A stretch of 64,000 bases of DNA from Lampris incognitus. Lineage: Eukaryota; Chordata; Actinopteri; Lampriformes; Lampridae. Numbering within the stretch: position 1 is the first letter of the stretch; each line of letters begins with the position of its first letter. Below, piece after piece: positions 35,701 to 41,700 of the stretch. Position numbers and translations under genes: made by a program. Under the pieces are notes generated by a model, which was not told the origin of the DNA, did no database searches, and was given only the letters and a program-made list of their open reading frames with translations. Location: assembly GCF_029633865.1 (NCBI RefSeq), contig NC_079219.1:18191963-18255962 (forward strand), read 5' to 3'.

Positions 35701-38700
35701 GGCTTTGCACGCTGGTCGTAACGTAGTTTTTGGCGGAACTGCAGGTACTGGATCTTGCTGTGAATGTGCTGTGAGACTGATTGTGTCAGCACAGCACTGG
35801 AGCACGGAAGTGTGCTTCGTAGAACTCTCCCCATCAACATTTGTGCAGGTGATACGTCCAGTCCTGTCACCGGTGTGTTCCTCAGTGACAGCAGCACCAG
35901 ATGTTGGTCAGTGCCGGTCTGCATTGCCTTCTTCAGCGCATGTTTCACTGTCTTTATGGCTCTCTCAGCCATGCCATTTGAAGAGGGAAAACCTGGGTTG
36001 AAGTGTGTGAGCTTGAACTCCCATGAAGCTGCAAATGACTTCATCTCATAGCTGGCAAACGGGACATGGTCACTCACTATCTCCCTAGGAATCCCGTGTC
36101 TGGCAAACACAGACTTCATCTTCTGGATTACTGTGTATGCTGTTTTGTCAGATATGTTGAGCACTTCAGGATATTTGGTTAGGTAATCAACTAACAACAG
36201 GTATGACTGACCGTGTAGCTCGAAGATGTCAGCTCCGACTTTCATCCATGGCAGTTCTGGGACCTGATGCGGCATAAGTGGCTCAGCCTGCTGTTTGGGC
36301 TGTAGCTGCTGGCATTGCACGCACTTTTCCACCATTGCCTCTATATCTCGTGCCATGCCAGGCCAGTAGAGAGACTTTCTTGCTCTGGCTTTTGTGCGCT
36401 GCACTCCTTGGTGTGCAAGATGCAGCTTCTCCAAAATCGTGCTCCTGAAGCTCTGGGGTATGATGATTTTGTCTCCGACCAAGACAATGTCATCTTCCAT
36501 GCTTATAATGTCCTTTACTGTCCAGTAGGCGTGTAGTTTTCTGTCCAAACTTTTCTTTTTCATGGGACAGCCTTTCTTGTGTTTTTCACACACAGCTTGC
36601 AGCACGCTATCTGCTGCCGTTGCTTTCTTTAATTGGCTGAGTGTTTCCTCGCTCAAGGCATCTGTGGCATCCAAGGCATACACAACTCTCTCATCACAAG
36701 GGGTTTCATCTATATGGTCACCTTCTCTGCTAGCTGTAGTGCGTGAGAGTGTGTCGGCAATGTACATGTGCTTGCCTGATGTGTATGTTACACTCAGATC
36801 ATACCTCTGCAGTTGTAAAAGCATACCTTGCAGCCACGCAGGTGCTTTGCTCAGCGGCTTGCGCATGATGACCTCCAGAGGCTTATGATCGGACTGGACA
36901 GTTACTGGTCTGCCGTAGACATACTGGTGGAATCTCTTAGCAGCAAACACTATAGCGAGCAACTCTTTCTCTATCTGTGCGTACCTCTTTTCTGTGTCGG
37001 TGAGCGCTCGTGAGGCATAGCACACTGGGCGGTCGTCCTGCATCAGACAGGCTCCCAGTCCATCCTTTGAGGAGTCTGCTTGTAGAGTGAGAGGCTGCTT
37101 GTGATCGTAGTATCTCAGCACAGGGGCTTGTGTGAGGGTGGTCTTTAGTGCCTTTAGCGCTGAGCTGTGGTGCGGGCACCATTGCCACACTACATCCTTC
37201 TTGAGCAGCTGTCTGAGGGGTGCCGTGAGTGAGGCTTTGTTTGGTATGTATTGCGCTAGGAATTTTGTCATTCCCAGCAGACGTTGGAGACTGTTTGTCT
37301 TCCGGGGTTGGCATGTCGACAATCGCTTTGATCTTTGTGTCGTCAGCTCTCTGTCCTGCTGCTGTGATGACGTGTCCCATGTACTTCACAGTATCAACTT
37401 TAAACTGGATCTTGTCCCTGTTAAATTTCACATGTGCGGTCTTGGCTCTCTCCATTACTTTCTGCAGGATTTCATCGTGTTCCCGCTCTGATGACGCTGC
37501 GATGATCATGTCGTCTGCTATAATGTACACACCTGGGATATCGCCGAAGGTCTCACAGTTCTTTTGTTGAAACACTTCGCTGGCCGATTTGATCCCGAAT
37601 GGGAGTCTGAGGAAGCGGAATTGATGGCGTTCGAACACGACGATCTTCCGAGGGCTGCAGTAGTCCTTGAAGGCTTTCAGAACGTCCTCCATCGATTCGT
37701 CGTCTCCTTCTGAGATGATGGTGAATGTGTTATACACTTCTAGCGCCTCCTCGCCGATAGTGTGAAGCAGAATGGCTATTTTAACCGTCTCTTCCTTATC
37801 CAACGCACCTGAAGCGGTCATGTACAGCTGGCAACGCTGGTCCCATCTTCTCCAGTTTTCTGCGACATTCCCGGTAAGTATCAGCGGTGGTGGCGGCTTG
37901 AACTGTTCCATATTTGTGCTCAGGCTAGCACTTGTTAGCTAGCTGCCTCAGCTACCAGCGAACTCGTTGAAGTACCGCCCTCGAATTATACCGTAACTCC
38001 GTCTTCTGACACCATGTTGTGACTTCTCTTATGTACACTATTGTAGTGTTACTATTTGTGGGTTACTAACTTAATCACTAATATATATATAAGTACACGG
38101 AGACCAGGATGCGGCACAAGTCTGATCTTTACTGACGGAGACATCACACACTACAGGCTAGACCAGTGTATTACAGAACTCAGTAGTGGTGACAGTCCAA
38201 CACAATCGAGCACCGAGTGCTCGATCCAATACACCACACAACCCAAGGGCCCGTACGGGTTCGCGTCCCGGCTGCGGCAGTTCCTGTGGTCGCCCCCCGA
38301 ATTCGCTACATTGGTGTCAGAAGTGGGATACGCGTGGACGCGCTTTGCCGAAGGAGGGGGGTAGTGTAACGTGCATGGATAAGTAGACACGTTGGTCCTT
38401 AGCTAACCGATCGGAAATTTTTAGTCGAGCGGATAGCGATGTCTCCCATGGTGCGGGAGATACGGGTTTGCGTCCCGGCTGCGGCGGTTCCCGCGCTGCC
38501 CCCTGAATTAGCTACAATACCGTTTGCAAACTGAAAGCTGCTATGACAAAGTCATATCCTATTATGTACAGCACGTATATTTTTGCAATACCTAATTAAT
38601 AAATAAAATATTTGGTGCTACTTCCTACGTCATTGTGTGTATGAGTGCGCACGATGCTGCGTACAGTAACGTTAAATGCTAGCCTATGCATACAATATCA

Positions 38701-41700
38701 ATTTAGAAAATGTCATAAATCTGGATTGCAGTCCAAGACCAATGTTGTTGAATCATTGCAGCCAAATGTTAGTAACCCGAATCAGCTGTGTATTTAGTGT
38801 CTTGAACACACCCAATTCCTCCTGCGAACAGTGAGTTCCCTGCATGTTCAAATAGCAGATGAAAACTCGAGTGAGTGCTCGATTCCTGTCCCTGCGCTCG
38901 TTTATATATTCTGTGTGCGCTCTCATAATATAGATAGCAAAATGACGCCATATCAACTCAACTGAACTGACTGAGAATGAATGGATCGTGTCAGGAAGTG
39001 ATTGAGTTCAATTTGTCAGTCTGTTCTTTTGAACGAATCGTTCATGAATGGCATAACATTACTCCTCAGCCCCTTACATTCGTGTACAACCAGGAAATGC
39101 CAAAGCGAGACTCGTAAAACTCGTATCATGGTTGATAATCTATCCATGTAAAAAAAAAAAAAAATTTCAGCGCCTCTCCTAAACTAATATTGTTAATGTG
39201 AAGCAGATATTTCTAGTTGGTCTTGATGATTTTCAGTGTTAGGGTTTCGACCACAAACAACCGGCGGGGCAGGGTGGATACGAATTGATCGCATCCTGTC
39301 CATCTGCATTTGTAGAACAGCCGATAGGAACGCCCTCTCTCTGAAATGACCTGTCATTGGCTAAAATCTTCCGTCCCAGGCCAGATGTTTTATAGCCTGA
39401 ATAAAGAGCCAAGAGGAGGTGCATAAGTCTAGTTTTCTCTGCTGAAAGGTTGACATTTTTGCCCAATGACGCCATAAAAATTGCCTACACCAGCTTTAAA
39501 GCCTGACTAGGAAGTGCATTTTGGAATTGATGTATGGTGGGGGGGGTTTTTTTTCTCATTCCAAATGTACAGTAATAGCCATTCATTTCACTAGAATAAG
39601 GTGACAGCAGATTCAACCAGCCTCAAGGGAAGCAAACCTATCCCATCTGTACTGTGACTTGCTTCTCTGATCAATAATATACCCTACTTTGCCACACGGT
39701 TGACTGCCACTGTAACGCAGGGTGACAGATTGAGTCGACACGATACTGAATGCACTTACAGAGAGAGAAGAATGGTGGTACAACGCTGACCTTTTCATGG
39801 CAAGGCTCCTGATCTGATTTGTGTAAAAAAAAATTTTTTAAAAAGAGCTAAAAAAAAAGGATCTTATTTCTGACTGTATAATTCAAATCTTTACCTCATA
39901 TACACTGACTAAAATAGTTTCAAATTGCAGCTACAGGAGGTGTGATGTATGGGCGGGTAAATCAAGAACTATGCATATCATTAAGGGGGTAATTTCAAGA
40001 CGGTTCCCGCTAATTTCGTGAACCTGGTCTCTGTAACTATAGAAACCTGTTGATCTCCTTTGTTGTGTGCCTCCATAAAGAATTATGTCATCCAGTCCAG
40101 AGCGCAGTCTGCGGACTGCAGGGTGCCTGGCTGCTCATGAATATGTAATTATCCCTTTAAGTCAGCTGCACATCCTGCGCTTATGCTGGGTGCCAAAGTT
40201 CGCCTGTTGCTAAGCAGAGACTTAAAATTTGACTCGAGTTGTTTACCACGGCAGCCTTAATTAATGATGGAGATGGCCCCAATGTGTGACTATAAATAGG
40301 TGCTATGCCGATATGAAACCCTGATAAACCCCCATATCTGATAATTAGTCTAATTGTTAGATCATGCCTTAAAAAATTGTTAGTTTGTATTAATCATTCA
40401 ACCACATTTAGTCTTATGGATCAGCAGTTTACTATTAATAACTTAAACCACCGGTTTTTAATCTGGTTTAGGACCCGCGGTGCTGCTGGTTTTTTGTTCT
40501 GACAGGTACATTCAGCTGTTGAGTCAAGTCTAAAATACCTTTTTTTTTCAAGGTTTTTAGATTTTAAGATTTTTTTTCAGCACCAGATCTAGTCAATACA
40601 CACCTATGACAGGTGGGTTTGGTCAGTCAATTTGAGTGTTCTATTTGACAGCTGTCACTCACACACTCTCCTCACCTAAACCTCAACTTTTGACCAATCA
40701 CATGTTCGTGGGCGGGTCTTACCTAGTTGCATGTCTGGAACACCTGACACAACAGGTGAATGTGATCAACTACTATATGGCAGAATAGAAAACGAGCAGA
40801 ATGGGTGGTACCTGAGGACCTGATTGAGAACCAATGGCTCAAACAACCTCCAATGGATTAAGATAATCAAACTTTATTATGGGGAAAGGAAATGCAGCTG
40901 GATTAGAAGAAAAAGGTTAATCAACACAGAATTACCATGTCGTGAATGCTAACTTGTAAACAATGGAATAGAAAAGAATGGAATAGATTCTAATTAAGGA
41001 CTACATTTTCTTTCAAATCTCAAACTTGTTTGATGTTGAACAAATTAAACAACAAAAAAATGGAGGTGAACCTGTTAAAACAGGGTGTAAATACACCATA
41101 TCAGTGCTCAATGCAGCATGTTTGATTTCACAAACCGTCTCTCTTTGTTTTTGGGAACTTAATATCTTCTCTCAAGTTGCAGTTACTCTTCAATACAACA
41201 TGGTATCAGAATAGAATATGACAGAATATTTTCATTACGTTATTGTATTTAATGTGCTTCCCAGAACCACAAAGCTGAGCCTCTGGGATATGAAGAGTGC
41301 ATTGCAGCCTATTTGTTTTACAGCAAATCCATTAGTAACCAAGGAAGTCCTCTCGCCGCACTTAGTCAGCAAACAAATTGTCCTTTTGCCCAGCATGTAC
41401 AAACATACTGCTCTCATTTAGGGTTTTTTTTTTTTTTTTTAGTGGGCTTTAAGAGCAAGGGTTTCTCTCAATTTACCCTGACAGGAAACAGAGCACTTTA
41501 ATTGTGTTGTGTCTAACATCCATAATGTCACCCCACCCGTCCAGATAACCTCATGGAGGCTAACAGATGCTCAGCTAACCACACAAGTGAAAACATAGTG
41601 CTGTGTATGGGTCAGAGGCCTTCCCCCACTATTAAGCTGCTTGAGGATGAGATTGCAGGACATTGTATGTTAACTATTATTGTACGTTTACCTGCATGTT

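Larger units (their letters stand above)
34865..38238 (-). mobile_element. Ty3/gypsy element with both LTRs, inserted in LTR1 of the miniature element
   Basis: LTRs 34865-35087 and 38015-38238 differ at only about six positions. The target duplication CAACC is at 34860-34864 and 38239-38243. Orientation is minus: primer site TGGTGTCAGAAGACGGAG (38014-37997) directly after the right-hand LTR, polypurine tract AGGAAAAGAGGA next to the left LTR (35099-35088). The coding region lies at 37911-35334. It is recent by LTR similarity but internally deleted. Confidence 0.93.
34757..38516 (+). mobile_element. miniature LTR retroelement (TRIM-like) with gypsy nested inside
   Basis: Removing the gypsy insert and one CAACC repeat leaves about 381 bp: LTR1 (34757-34864 plus 38244-38310, TG...CA, about 175 bp), a primer site TTGGTGTCAGAAGTGGGA (38311-38328) complementary to the 3' end of a Leu-tRNA, only about 20 bases of internal sequence, a purine tract GAAGGAGGGGGG (38350-38361), and LTR2 (38365-38516, 152 bp, TG...CA). 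The 4-bp repeat ATAC flanks it (34753-34756 and 38517-38520). There is no coding capacity, so mobilisation must be in trans. Confidence 0.72.
34514..39046. mobile_element. outer hAT-like MITE, split by nested LTR elements
   Basis: The left part 34514-34756 starts CAGTGATGGGCAGAGCAG and has ATTCATTCAAAAGATTTGTT. The right part 38521-39046 ends TCTTTTGAACGAATCGTTCA. This GAACGAATCGTTCA / AGTGATGGG pair is the terminal pattern of a common fish hAT-like MITE. The ends are diverged and no 8-bp TSD was confirmed. Confidence 0.45.

Noticed and set aside
35389-37570. Several plus-strand frames of 60-137 codons, Cys- and Ser-rich
   Set aside because: They are antisense shadows of the gypsy pol on the minus strand.
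39239-39475. 78-codon minus-strand frame that could be taken for a small gene
   Set aside because: Looks like a fragment of a dispersed repeat; no start context, splice sites or domain to support a gene.
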